A program made the translations under genes and the position numbers. A stretch of DNA of 64,000 nt, from positions 11,467 to 75,466 of the forward strand of contig DATGWP010000047.1 of the NCBI GenBank assembly GCA_035299425.1, in the 5' to 3' direction. The stretch's first letter is position 1; each line of letters opens with the position of its first letter. Below the pieces are notes generated by a model. It saw nothing but the letters and a program-made list of their open reading frames with translations, did no database searches and was not told the DNA's origin. This document shows positions 50,620 to 58,936 of the stretch, one piece after another. This DNA comes from Bog-950 sp035299425 (GTDB lineage Bacteria > Bacteroidota > Bacteroidia > Chitinophagales > LD1).

Positions 50620-52260
50620 CTATGTCTGTATTACGCCTACGCTGAACTGCTTAGTTATAGGGGCCTGGTTAGCAGCCTCAATACCCATGGAGATTACCTT
50701 GCGGGTGTCAAGGGGGTCTATTATACCATCAGTCCATAAGCGGGCGGCTGCATATCTAGGGTCTAGTGTTTTATTGTAGCGGGCCTTAATCTTATCCAGC
50801 AGTTTCTTTTCGTCTTCAGGTTGTATTTCCTGGCCTTTGGCTTTCAGCGTGCTTATTTCTATTTGCAGCATGGTTTTAGCGGCCTGGTCGCCACCCATTA
50901 CAGCTATTCGGCTGGTTGGCCAGGCATATATTAAACGCGGCCCGTAAGCCTTGCCACACATAGCGTAGTTGCCGGCACCATAGCTGTTGCCTATTACAAT
51001 AGTAAACTTAGGCACCACACTGTTAGAAACTGCATTCACCATTTTGGCGCCATCTTTAATAATACCTCCATGTTCGCTACGGCTGCCAACCATAAAGCCG
51101 GTAACATCCTGTAAGAAAACCAACGGCACTTTCTTTTGGTTGCAGTTCATTATAAAGCGGGCAGCCTTATCGGCGCTATCGCTATATATCACACCACCAA
51201 ATTGCATTTCACCTTTTTTACTCTTCACCACTTTACGCTGGTTGGCTACTATGCCTACGGCCCAGCCATCTATGCGCGCGTAACAGCAAATGATGCTTTT
51301 GCCATAATCTTCTTTGTATTCTTCTATCTCGCTGTTATCTACCAGGCGCTTTATAATCTCGTGCATATCATACTGGCTGGTAATGCTCTCGGGTATTATA
51401 CCATAAATTTCATTCTCATCAAGCGCTGGCTTGGCCGGAGTTGCGCGGTCGAAACCTGCATCGGCCGGTTTACCAAACTTATCTACCAGGTTGCGGATAG
51501 TTTTAATACACTCTTCATCATCCTTCATTTTGTAATCGGTAACTCCCGATATTTCGCAGTGCGTAACTGCCCCGCCAAGCGTTTCATTATCTACCTCTTC
51601 TCCTACAGCACTTTTTACCAGATAGCTACCCGCCAAAAACACCGAGCCTGTACCTTCCACTATCAAGGCTTCATCGCTTAATATAGGCAGGTATGCCCCA
51701 CCTGCTACACAGCTACCCATAATAGCCGATATTTGAGGTATGCCCATAGAACTCATAATAGAGTTGTTGTAAAATATACGTCCGAAGTTTTCCTTGTCAG
51801 GAAATATCTCATCCTGCATAGGCAGAAACGCGCCCGCGCTATCAACTAAATACAGCACCGGTATATGGTTCTCCATAGCAATTTCCTGCGCCCGAAGGTT
51901 CTTTTTGCCGGTAATAGGAAACCAGGCCCCCGCCTTTACAGTAGCATCATTAGCTACCACCATACACAAGCGGCCCTTTACATAACCCATTACCACTACC
52001 ACACCACCCGATGGGCAGCCACCAACCTCTTCATACATCCCCCAACCTGCAAACTCTGCTATTTCGGTTACGGGCTTGCCCTTATCCAACAAGAGCTCTA
52101 TTCGCTCGCGCGCAGTTAATTTACCTTTGGCTTTATGTTTCTCAATTGATTTTTTGCCACCGCCCAGTTTAATCTGGTCGCTTAACCGGCGCAGATCGCT
52201 AAGCACCAGTTTCATTGCATCTTCGTTCTTGTTAAACTCTAAGTTTGTATTAGCTGCCAT
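50620..52260 (-). CDS. Acyl-CoA carboxylase beta subunit (carboxyltransferase)
   Basis: A 546-residue carboxyltransferase of the propionyl/methylcrotonyl-CoA carboxylase beta type. KHKAKGKLTARERIELLLD is the N-terminal signature, MSSMGIPQISAIMGSCVAGG and VIGNSYGAGNYAMCG form the two oxyanion sites of the crotonase-like halves, and SEHGGIIKDGAKMVNA lies between. It needs a biotin-carboxylase alpha subunit, which is not adjacent. Substrate (propionyl- versus branched-chain acyl-CoA) is not fixed by sequence. Confidence 0.93.
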   Translation of the reverse strand: MAANTNLEFNKNEDAMKLVLSDLRRLSDQIKLGGGKKSIEKHKAKGKLTARERIELLLDKGKPVTEIAEFAGWGMYEEVGGCPSGGVVVVMGYVKGRLCMVVANDATVKAGAWFPITGKKNLRAQEIAMENHIPVLYLVDSAGAFLPMQDEIFPDKENFGRIFYNNSIMSSMGIPQISAIMGSCVAGGAYLPILSDEALIVEGTGSVFLAGSYLVKSAVGEEVDNETLGGAVTHCEISGVTDYKMKDDEECIKTIRNLVDKFGKPADAGFDRATPAKPALDENEIYGIIPESITSQYDMHEIIKRLVDNSEIEEYKEDYGKSIICCYARIDGWAVGIVANQRKVVKSKKGEMQFGGVIYSDSADKAARFIMNCNQKKVPLVFLQDVTGFMVGSRSEHGGIIKDGAKMVNAVSNSVVPKFTIVIGNSYGAGNYAMCGKAYGPRLIYAWPTSRIAVMGGDQAAKTMLQIEISTLKAKGQEIQPEDEKKLLDKIKARYNKTLDPRYAAARLWTDGIIDPLDTRKVISMGIEAANQAPITKQFSVGVIQT

Positions 52261-52454
52261 ACATCAAATTTGAGGCGTGAAACTATGAGAAAAACTGATA
52301 GTTAGTAGGTGGAGGCCAAACCTGATAAAGCAAAAGGACCCTTAATAGCAGGCTTAATTGAGCGAAAATTGCGCTGTAATTTTTCTTCATTCAAAAAATA
52401 GTGTGAGTTGTTAAAAAAATTAATTTTGGGTCATATATTACAAAACCACCTCAC

Positions 52455-54911
52455 ATGATTAAAAGGGTTCTACTATCATTTCTGTTATATACCTGTTTAG
52501 TTGGCTTTATACATGCGCAGGCACCACAAAAAATTAATTACCAGGCTATAGTTCGCAATTCGGCAGGGCAACCGGTTATGGGGGGCACGAATGTAGCAGT
52601 GCGGTTTAGAATTTATGATGGTAGCCCTACCGGTACACTTGTATTTAGCGAAACAAACACGGCAGTAGCTAACCAATTTGGTTTAATTACTGCTATCATA
52701 GGTGGCTCTATGCAAATGAATATTGATTGGGGCAGTGGGCCCAAGTACCTGAAAGTAGAGGTTGATATACAAGGCGGCAATAATTTTGTAGAGATGGGCA
52801 ACACGCAACTATTAAGTGTGCCTTATGCTCTATATGCCGAGAATGGTGGAGCAGGCTCTACTGGTGCCACAGGTGCGCAAGGTCCTACAGGAGCTACCGG
52901 GGCAACCGGGGCACAAGGTGTGGCAGGCCCTGCAGGCGTTGCTGGTAGCCAGGGCCCCACAGGTGCAAATGGTGCCCCCGGGGCGCAGGGACCTACCGGC
53001 GCAAATGGTGCCACAGGCGCACAGGGTAACACTGGTGCTACAGGGACACAAGGTAATACCGGGGCGCAAGGCCCAACAGGCGCGCAGGGCAATACTGGTA
53101 ATAATGGAGATACAGGTCCCCAGGGCAATACAGGCCCTACCGGTGCACAAGGAAACGCCGGCATAGATGGTTCCACAGGCCCTACCGGCCCCACCGGTGA
53201 TGTGGGAGCCACGGGTCCGGGAGGAGGACCTACCGGCCCTACGGGCGATACGGGTGCACAGGGTAATACAGGAGAAACGGGTGCCACAGGCCATACAGGT
53301 GCTCAAGGTGATATGGGGCCCACTGGCCCAACAGGTGATGTTGGTGCTACCGGCCCCGGTGGTGGGCCAACAGGTGCCACTGGCGATATTGGCCCAACCG
53401 GTCCTACTGGGGCTAATGGTGCAACGGGCTTACAGGGAGTAACCGGTGATACGGGTGCGCAGGGCGCAGACGGCAATACGGGGCCAACGGGCCCTACCGG
53501 CGCAAATGGGCAGGATGGAAATACTGGCCCGCAGGGCCCAACCGGCATTGGTACAACAGGACCTACTGGGATAACCGGTCCGACAGGTTCGGGTGCCGGG
53601 CCTACCGGAGCAACGGGAGCAACCGGTGCTACAGGGGCCACTGGTTCTGGTGCCGGCCCAACAGGCCCAACCGGTGCTAATGGACAAAATGGAGTTACAG
53701 GTGCAACTGGCTTACAAGGTACTACCGGACCGCAAGGTGAAGCTGGCCCAACTGGAGCACAAGGCATTCAGGGTATACAAGGTATTACAGGACCTCAGGG
53801 CGATGCAGGCCCTACCGGCGCACAGGGAGAGGCCGGTCCAACAGGTTCTCAAGGACCACAAGGCATTCAAGGTATTACAGGCCCGCAGGGTGACGCTGGT
53901 GCCACCGGGGCGCAAGGAGAAGCTGGCCCAACTGGAGCACAAGGCATTCAGGGTATACAAGGTGTTACAGGACCTCAGGGCGATGCAGGCCCTACCGGCG
54001 CACAGGGTGAGGCCGGCCCAACAGGTTCTCAAGGTCCACAAGGCATTCAAGGTATTACAGGCCCGCAGGGTGGTGTAGGCCCTACCGGCGCACAAGGAGA
54101 AGCGGGCCCGACCGGGGCACAAGGTACGCAGGGCATACAAGGTGTTACAGGCCCGCAAGGCGCTACAGGCGCACAGGGTGCTACCGGTACACAAGGCGAT
54201 GCAGGCCCAACGGGCGCGCAAGGTATACAAGGTATACAGGGCCCAACCGGTGCACAGGGTAACCAAGGTATACAAGGACCAACAGGTGCACAAGGTGGTG
54301 TTGGCCCAACGGGCTCGCAGGGTATACAAGGCCCAACCGGGGTGCAGGGTAACACCGGTAATACCGGTGCCACAGGCCCAACCGGTGCAGCTGGTACTGT
54401 TTTAGCCAATGGCACGGCCAATGGCCAGGTACTGATGTGGAGTTCTAGCGGTAATAACTGGGTGGCCCGTAGCCTTTCAGCAACGGTGCACGTGGCTGGT
54501 AATAACTCACCGATTTACATTTTGCCGCCGCACTTGGCAGTAAACTATTGTATATGCCTTTATGGTATTTACCCATCGCGCTCTACGTTTTATGATGGCA
54601 CCATTGGCGAAATAGGCATATTTGCCGGCAACTTTGCACCACGTAATTTTGCCTATTGCGATGGCACAACTTTAGCTATATCAAGTAACTCTGCACTGTT
54701 TTCAATATTGGGTACAACTTATGGCGGCGATGGTATAACTACCTTTAAACTGCCCGATTTAAGAGGCCGGTTTGCCATACACTCCGGCATTGGAACCGGC
54801 CCCGGTTTAAGCACTTACAATCTGGGTCAGCAGGGCGGTGTAGAAAGTGTAACGCTTACCATCAATAATTTGCCTGCCCATACTCACCCTATAACATTCG
54901 CAGGACCTTAA
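52455..54911 (+). CDS. Secreted collagen-like protein with phage tail-collar domain
   Basis: An 818-residue protein. A signal peptide (residues 1-22) leads to a Bacteroidota-typical N-terminal domain (QKINYQAIVRNSAGQPV). About 510 residues of Gly-X-Y follow (about 134-645), rich in GPTG, GAQG and GATG, with interruptions such as GPGGGPTG and SGAGPTG. The last 160 residues hold a phage tail-collar domain (GEIGIFAGNFAPRNFAYCDG, LPDLRGRFAIHSG, NNLPAHTH). A collar-end segment (PPHLAVNYCICLYGIYPSR) lies before the collar core. It is probably a trimeric, stalk-like surface protein, 3 bp ahead of the CUB subtilisin gene. Confidence 0.88.
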   Translation: MIKRVLLSFLLYTCLVGFIHAQAPQKINYQAIVRNSAGQPVMGGTNVAVRFRIYDGSPTGTLVFSETNTAVANQFGLITAIIGGSMQMNIDWGSGPKYLKVEVDIQGGNNFVEMGNTQLLSVPYALYAENGGAGSTGATGAQGPTGATGATGAQGVAGPAGVAGSQGPTGANGAPGAQGPTGANGATGAQGNTGATGTQGNTGAQGPTGAQGNTGNNGDTGPQGNTGPTGAQGNAGIDGSTGPTGPTGDVGATGPGGGPTGPTGDTGAQGNTGETGATGHTGAQGDMGPTGPTGDVGATGPGGGPTGATGDIGPTGPTGANGATGLQGVTGDTGAQGADGNTGPTGPTGANGQDGNTGPQGPTGIGTTGPTGITGPTGSGAGPTGATGATGATGATGSGAGPTGPTGANGQNGVTGATGLQGTTGPQGEAGPTGAQGIQGIQGITGPQGDAGPTGAQGEAGPTGSQGPQGIQGITGPQGDAGATGAQGEAGPTGAQGIQGIQGVTGPQGDAGPTGAQGEAGPTGSQGPQGIQGITGPQGGVGPTGAQGEAGPTGAQGTQGIQGVTGPQGATGAQGATGTQGDAGPTGAQGIQGIQGPTGAQGNQGIQGPTGAQGGVGPTGSQGIQGPTGVQGNTGNTGATGPTGAAGTVLANGTANGQVLMWSSSGNNWVARSLSATVHVAGNNSPIYILPPHLAVNYCICLYGIYPSRSTFYDGTIGEIGIFAGNFAPRNFAYCDGTTLAISSNSALFSILGTTYGGDGITTFKLPDLRGRFAIHSGIGTGPGLSTYNLGQQGGVESVTLTINNLPAHTHPITFAGP
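53735..54094 (+). repeat. 180-bp tandem duplication in the collagen region
   Basis: 53740-53892 and 53920-54072 differ at only 4 of about 153 positions, so the 180-bp unit (60 residues, 20 Gly-X-Y triplets) was duplicated recently. A third, more diverged copy follows after 54095. Confidence 0.9.
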
Positions 54912-54914
54912 TAC

Positions 54915-56648
54915 ATGGAGCGTAAATTTTTTATCTGGGCTATAGTATTGCTGTTGAGTAACCTCAGCAGTACTATAGCCCAACCTGTTTCTAACTCGCT
55001 GCCGCAGGCCATGGCCAGCTTTAAGGCTTACGATATGCTTAATATCCCCGCGATAAAAGCCAATGTGAATAAGAAACCGGTAGTGGTGGCTGTGGTTGAT
55101 GATGGATTTAGCTTTTCGCACCACGCTATCAGGAATTACCTTTACCGGAACGAAAAAGAGATAGCAGGCAATGGAATAGATGATGATGGCAATGGATATG
55201 TAGATGATATAAACGGTTGGGATGCTGCAGATGGCGATAATGATGTAATGATACCTGATGGCAAGCAGAAATATTTTTTTCACGGTACCATGACGGCCGG
55301 AATAATTGTAAACGTAGCGCAACGTTGCCTGGGGGCGCAGGCTTCCAACCAAATTAAAATACTGCCGGTAAAAGCGCTGGCCAATGATGCCACCAGCGCT
55401 AACATGGATAAAGGATATGATGGTATAAGATATGCTGTTAAAAGTAACGCTGATATTATTGTATGTGCCTGGAGTGGTGGTAAATATGACCGCGCAAAGT
55501 ATGAGTCGGTTTTTGAGGAAGCAGATCGCAAGGGTATTCTTATACTTGGTTCGGCAGGTAACTTTTACACTGAGCGGATAGACCCGCCAGCCTCTATTGC
55601 TACTGTGCTAACCGTAGCCTGTGCAGATACAGCGATGCTCAAACTGCCACAATCTAACTACGGCGATAAAGTTGATTTATCGGCACCAGGACATTTTGTT
55701 TATACAGCTTATACCGAAGCCGATAACATATACACCTATGCCGATGGGAGTTCGGCGGCCGTATCGCTGGTGGGTGGTTGTGCAGCTGTACTCAAAGCCA
55801 TAAGTCCTAAATCAAAAGCATGGCAAATAGCAGAAGCATTGAAAAATACTGCCAGGCCAGGGGATAGCCTCAATAGGTATTATGCCGGTAAACTGGGTGC
55901 CGGTGTACCCGATTTAAGTGCTGCAGTGAATTATTTGCAAAGGCAGGAAACACAAGGCTCCATGTTTAGTAGCAGCCGGCCAGAGGGTACCATAATTATT
56001 GATGACAGTTATCAGCAAAACGATTGGAAACTAGCGCCGTATGGCGGAGTTAAGGGGTTTGATTTTTGGATGAAAGGTAAATGGGGTGGAACCAAGGAGC
56101 CTTTGAATTTTTATTCAGGTGATTCGCTGGTGGCAAGCTACCTACCCGATAATTTTCCGCTAAAAGTATTTGTGCCCGGCAGCAAGGTGCGCCTGCAATA
56201 CACCGGTAAGCGCAAAGGCGCATCGAGGATTGGATACGCTGCCGTTCCGGTAGACTCAACTACGTTGTATTGCCGCGACATATTATACACCGAAACCCCG
56301 CAGGGCGAAATAAGTGATGGAAGCGGCCCTGCAGACTATGCCAATAACTGTGGATGCAAGTGGCAGATAACGGCACCTGTAGGCAAACGAATAAAAATTG
56401 AGTTTGATACGTTTGATACACAACCGAAGGTAGATTATGTGTGGTTGTTTAGCGGCACTACTACCATGGAAGAGTATTTGCTGGCCAAGTTTAGCGGCTC
56501 CGAGCTGCCCCCTGTGATTGTATCGCACACCAATCAGGTGTTGGTGTGGTTTGTAACCAATAGCGAAGTAACTGCTAAGGGCTGGCATTTAAAATACGTG
56601 GCTACCGATGAACCGGCAGGTGTTTTTAACCCTGCAACAAAGCAGTAA
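54915..56648 (+). CDS. Secreted subtilisin-like S8 peptidase with CUB-like domain
   Basis: A 577-residue serine peptidase. After a signal peptide (residues 1-22) the catalytic Asp is in VVAVVDDGF (Asp62), the His in FFHGTMTAGI (His123), and the Ser in ADGSSAAVSL (Ser280), the normal S8 order with atypical flanks (HGTM for HGTH and GSSAA for GTSMA). The C-terminal 120 residues (about 455-570) look like a CUB domain, with Cys in LYCRDILYT and NNCGCKW, then a DYVWLFSG turn. It has no T9SS tail. The start lies 3 bp after the stop of the collagen-like gene. Confidence 0.87.
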   Translation: MERKFFIWAIVLLLSNLSSTIAQPVSNSLPQAMASFKAYDMLNIPAIKANVNKKPVVVAVVDDGFSFSHHAIRNYLYRNEKEIAGNGIDDDGNGYVDDINGWDAADGDNDVMIPDGKQKYFFHGTMTAGIIVNVAQRCLGAQASNQIKILPVKALANDATSANMDKGYDGIRYAVKSNADIIVCAWSGGKYDRAKYESVFEEADRKGILILGSAGNFYTERIDPPASIATVLTVACADTAMLKLPQSNYGDKVDLSAPGHFVYTAYTEADNIYTYADGSSAAVSLVGGCAAVLKAISPKSKAWQIAEALKNTARPGDSLNRYYAGKLGAGVPDLSAAVNYLQRQETQGSMFSSSRPEGTIIIDDSYQQNDWKLAPYGGVKGFDFWMKGKWGGTKEPLNFYSGDSLVASYLPDNFPLKVFVPGSKVRLQYTGKRKGASRIGYAAVPVDSTTLYCRDILYTETPQGEISDGSGPADYANNCGCKWQITAPVGKRIKIEFDTFDTQPKVDYVWLFSGTTTMEEYLLAKFSGSELPPVIVSHTNQVLVWFVTNSEVTAKGWHLKYVATDEPAGVFNPATKQ

Positions 56649-56737
56649 ACTGCATATCACTTTTCCGTTTTTGCTGCTATATGATGATTATCCTACATTA
56701 AAATACAGACAGCATCATTTCAAAAAAATGTTTGTGG

Positions 56738-56771
56738 TTGCTATTCAAAATCAATAACTCTGTTACATTTG
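56738..56771 (+). promoter_or_regulatory. Promoter of the SRP RNA gene
   Basis: TTG at 56738-56740, a 23-bp spacer and TACATTTG at 56764-56771 fit the Bacteroidota consensus, with a slightly long spacer. Transcription would start about 5-7 nt later, at the first G residues of the RNA. Confidence 0.62.
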
Positions 56772-56775
56772 CGGC

Positions 56776-56880
56776 GGGGCGAGCCTCATACGACCAGCTC
56801 CTGTTCAATCCTCCAGGGCAGAAATGCAGCAAAGGTAGATGGTTGAGCGGTGCGATATGAGTAACTTGCCCTATTTTTTT
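56776..56880 (+). ncRNA. ffs: Signal recognition particle 4.5S RNA
   Basis: About 105 nt of small-type bacterial SRP RNA, which with Ffh targets nascent membrane and secreted proteins. The core CCAGGGCAGAAATGCAGCAA (56813-56832) is the symmetric/asymmetric loop region with a GAAA tetraloop. The closing helix pairs GGGC (56777-56780) with GCCC (56868-56871), and CTCATA (56785-56790) with TATGAG (56856-56861). A run of seven T residues at 56874 ends the gene. Antisense reading frames over it are chance. Confidence 0.88.
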
Positions 56881-56934
56881 GCCCTTCAGGCACATTCATT
56901 CCATCCACATTCTGTTTATTTCTCTTAACCGTAA

Positions 56935-56963
56935 TTGGTTTAACAGTTTCATATTTACCTTTG
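56935..56963 (+). promoter_or_regulatory. Promoter of fsa
   Basis: TTG at 56935-56937, an 18-bp spacer and TACCTTTG at 56956-56963 fit the Bacteroidota -33/-7 consensus. Confidence 0.72.
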
Positions 56964-57001
56964 CATATTAATTCTACATTCAACTAAATAAATTTTCAAT
57001 C

Positions 57002-57658
57002 ATGAAGTTTTTTATCGATACCGCCAATCTTGAACATATTAAAGAAGCTGAAGCACTTGGTATTCTGGATGGTGTTACCACCAACCCTACTTTAATGGCT
57101 AAAGAAGGCATTAAAGGGCAGAACAACATCCTTAAGCACTATGTTACCATTTGCGAAATGGTAAGCGGCCCGGTTAGCGCCGAGGTAATCTCTACTGATT
57201 TTAAAGGAATGGTGAGCGAGGGTGAAGCCCTTGCCGAACTACATCCGAATATAGTAGTGAAAGTACCTATGATAAAAGAAGGCGTAAAAGCAATTAAATA
57301 TTTCAGCGATAAAGGCATTAAAACCAACTGTACCCTTGTGTTTAGCGCAGCGCAGGCTATACTGGCTGCCAAGGCTGGGGCTACTATGGTATCGCCGTTT
57401 ATAGGCCGTATTGATGATAGCAACTGGGATGGTGTGCAGTTGATAGAGCAGATATCGCATATCTACAACATCTACGGTTTCGAAACAGAAATCCTGGCAG
57501 CTTCTATCCGCTCATCGCTGCACATAGTAAAATGCGCCGAAGCTGGTGCCGATATTGCAACGTGTCCATTGTCTTCTATACTTGGCTTGTTCAAACATCC
57601 ATTAACCGATATAGGGTTAGAGCAGTTTTTAGCAGACCATAAGAAAGTAAACGGATAG
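57002..57658 (+). CDS. fsa: Transaldolase/fructose-6-phosphate aldolase
   Basis: A 218-residue short transaldolase of the FSA/TalC type. FIDTANLEHIKEAE opens the protein, GVTTNPTLMAKEG is the substrate loop, the Schiff-base Lys is in KTNCTLVFS or nearby VVKVPM, and ILAASIRS closes the barrel. It links pentose phosphate and glycolytic pools, relevant to the sedoheptulose 7-phosphate used by gmhA. It has its own promoter. Confidence 0.92.
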   Translation: MKFFIDTANLEHIKEAEALGILDGVTTNPTLMAKEGIKGQNNILKHYVTICEMVSGPVSAEVISTDFKGMVSEGEALAELHPNIVVKVPMIKEGVKAIKYFSDKGIKTNCTLVFSAAQAILAAKAGATMVSPFIGRIDDSNWDGVQLIEQISHIYNIYGFETEILAASIRSSLHIVKCAEAGADIATCPLSSILGLFKHPLTDIGLEQFLADHKKVNG

Positions 57659-57724
57659 CATACTGGCTATAAAAACAGAACCGGATATTTGTGCTGGTTT
57701 GTGCCGTTAAAATTTTCTCCGAAA

Positions 57725-58864
57725 ATGAAATACACCATTCCGTTTAATAAGCCGTTTATTATACAGCACGAGTTGAAGTATATTAACGAGGCTGTAGAAA
57801 GTGGTAAGATTTCGGGCGATGGTGTTTTTACCAAAAGATGCCATCAGTTTTTTGAAACCAGGTATAGTTTCAGAAAAACCCTTCTTACTACTTCATGTAC
57901 AGACGCGCTTGAAATGGCTGCCCTTCTAATCGATATAAAGCCGGGCGACGAAGTGATTGCTCCATCATTTACATTTGTTTCTACGGTTAATGCTTTTGTT
58001 TTACGTGGGGCCAAAATTGTATTTGTAGATAGTGGTAATGATGAACCCTGTATGGATGTAACAGGGATTGAGGCCCTGATAACCAACCGGACAAAGGCTA
58101 TAGTAGCCGTGCACTACGGGGGGGTAGCCTGCCATATGGATCCAATAATGGATTTGGCTTTAAAATATAACCTGGTGGTAGTAGAAGATGCCGCACAGGC
58201 TATTGATAGTTATTATAACGGCAAACCTTTGGGCGGTATAGGCCATTTGGGCGCGTTTTCTTTTCATGAAACTAAAAATGTAATAGCAGGCGAAGGTGGC
58301 ATGTTGGTTATTAATGATAAAAGGTACATAGAGCGTGCCGAGATACTGCGTGAAAAAGGCACTAACAGAAGTAAATTTTTTAGAGGGGAAATTGACAAAT
58401 ACGGTTGGGTAGATATTGGTTCTTCGTACTTACCCTCAGATATTACGGCGGCTTATTTATATGCGCAACTTGAGAACCTTGAAAGAATACAAATGCGTAG
58501 AAAAGAAATCTGGAGCATTTACAATTCAGCGCTAGGCACTTTAGCCGCAGAAGGGTTCTTTAAGTTACCAGTAATTCCGTCCTACGCTACAAATAATGCA
58601 CATCTATTTTACCTTATATGTCGCAGCGAGCAGGAAAGGGCGGGCCTAATCAACTATTTGAAAAACAAAGGCATTCTTGCTGTGTTCCATTACCTGCAAT
58701 TGCATAAAAGCGAGTACTATAAGCCCTATGCTGATGGACGGCAGTTTGCTAATACAGATAAATATGCCGATTGCCTGGTAAGGTTGCCTTTCTTTTACGA
58801 GTTAAAGGATGAGGAGCAAAAATTAGTGATAGAGACTATTACCGAGTTTTACAGGGCTCTTTAA
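57725..58864 (+). CDS. wecE: dTDP-4-amino-4,6-dideoxygalactose transaminase, WecE/RffA-like
   Basis: A 379-residue DegT/DnrJ/EryC1 aminotransferase. IPFNKPFI and GKISGDGVFTKRCHQF are close to the E. coli WecE start; FSFHETKN holds the Schiff-base Lys; REKGTNRSKFFRGEIDKY and DIGSSYLPSDITAAYL match the same subfamily. It makes an amino-deoxyhexose nucleotide, a building block of surface glycans. The ATG at 57725 is preferred to one at 57689, which adds 12 non-conserved residues. Other dTDP-sugar genes are absent here, so the product's use is not clear. Confidence 0.87.
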   Translation: MKYTIPFNKPFIIQHELKYINEAVESGKISGDGVFTKRCHQFFETRYSFRKTLLTTSCTDALEMAALLIDIKPGDEVIAPSFTFVSTVNAFVLRGAKIVFVDSGNDEPCMDVTGIEALITNRTKAIVAVHYGGVACHMDPIMDLALKYNLVVVEDAAQAIDSYYNGKPLGGIGHLGAFSFHETKNVIAGEGGMLVINDKRYIERAEILREKGTNRSKFFRGEIDKYGWVDIGSSYLPSDITAAYLYAQLENLERIQMRRKEIWSIYNSALGTLAAEGFFKLPVIPSYATNNAHLFYLICRSEQERAGLINYLKNKGILAVFHYLQLHKSEYYKPYADGRQFANTDKYADCLVRLPFFYELKDEEQKLVIETITEFYRAL

Positions 58865-58872
58865 GCTCAAAG

Positions 58873-58920
58873 CAATAAATACAAAAGCCGCAGTTTAAAT
58901 TGCGGCTTTTGTATTTATTG
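58873..58920. terminator. Perfect 20-bp bidirectional terminator
   Basis: The arms 58873-58892 and 58901-58920 are perfect complements with AT-rich ends. It sits between the convergent wecE and gap genes. Confidence 0.93.
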
Positions 58921-58936
58921 AGTGCTGAAGAGTGGA

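Noticed and set aside
52823..54421. Long antisense proline- and alanine-rich frames opposite the collagen gene
   Set aside because: They are forced by the Gly-X-Y codon pattern read in reverse; no start site or domain is seen.
56698..56983. Two minus-strand frames over the SRP region
   Set aside because: They overlap the SRP RNA and have no protein-like features.
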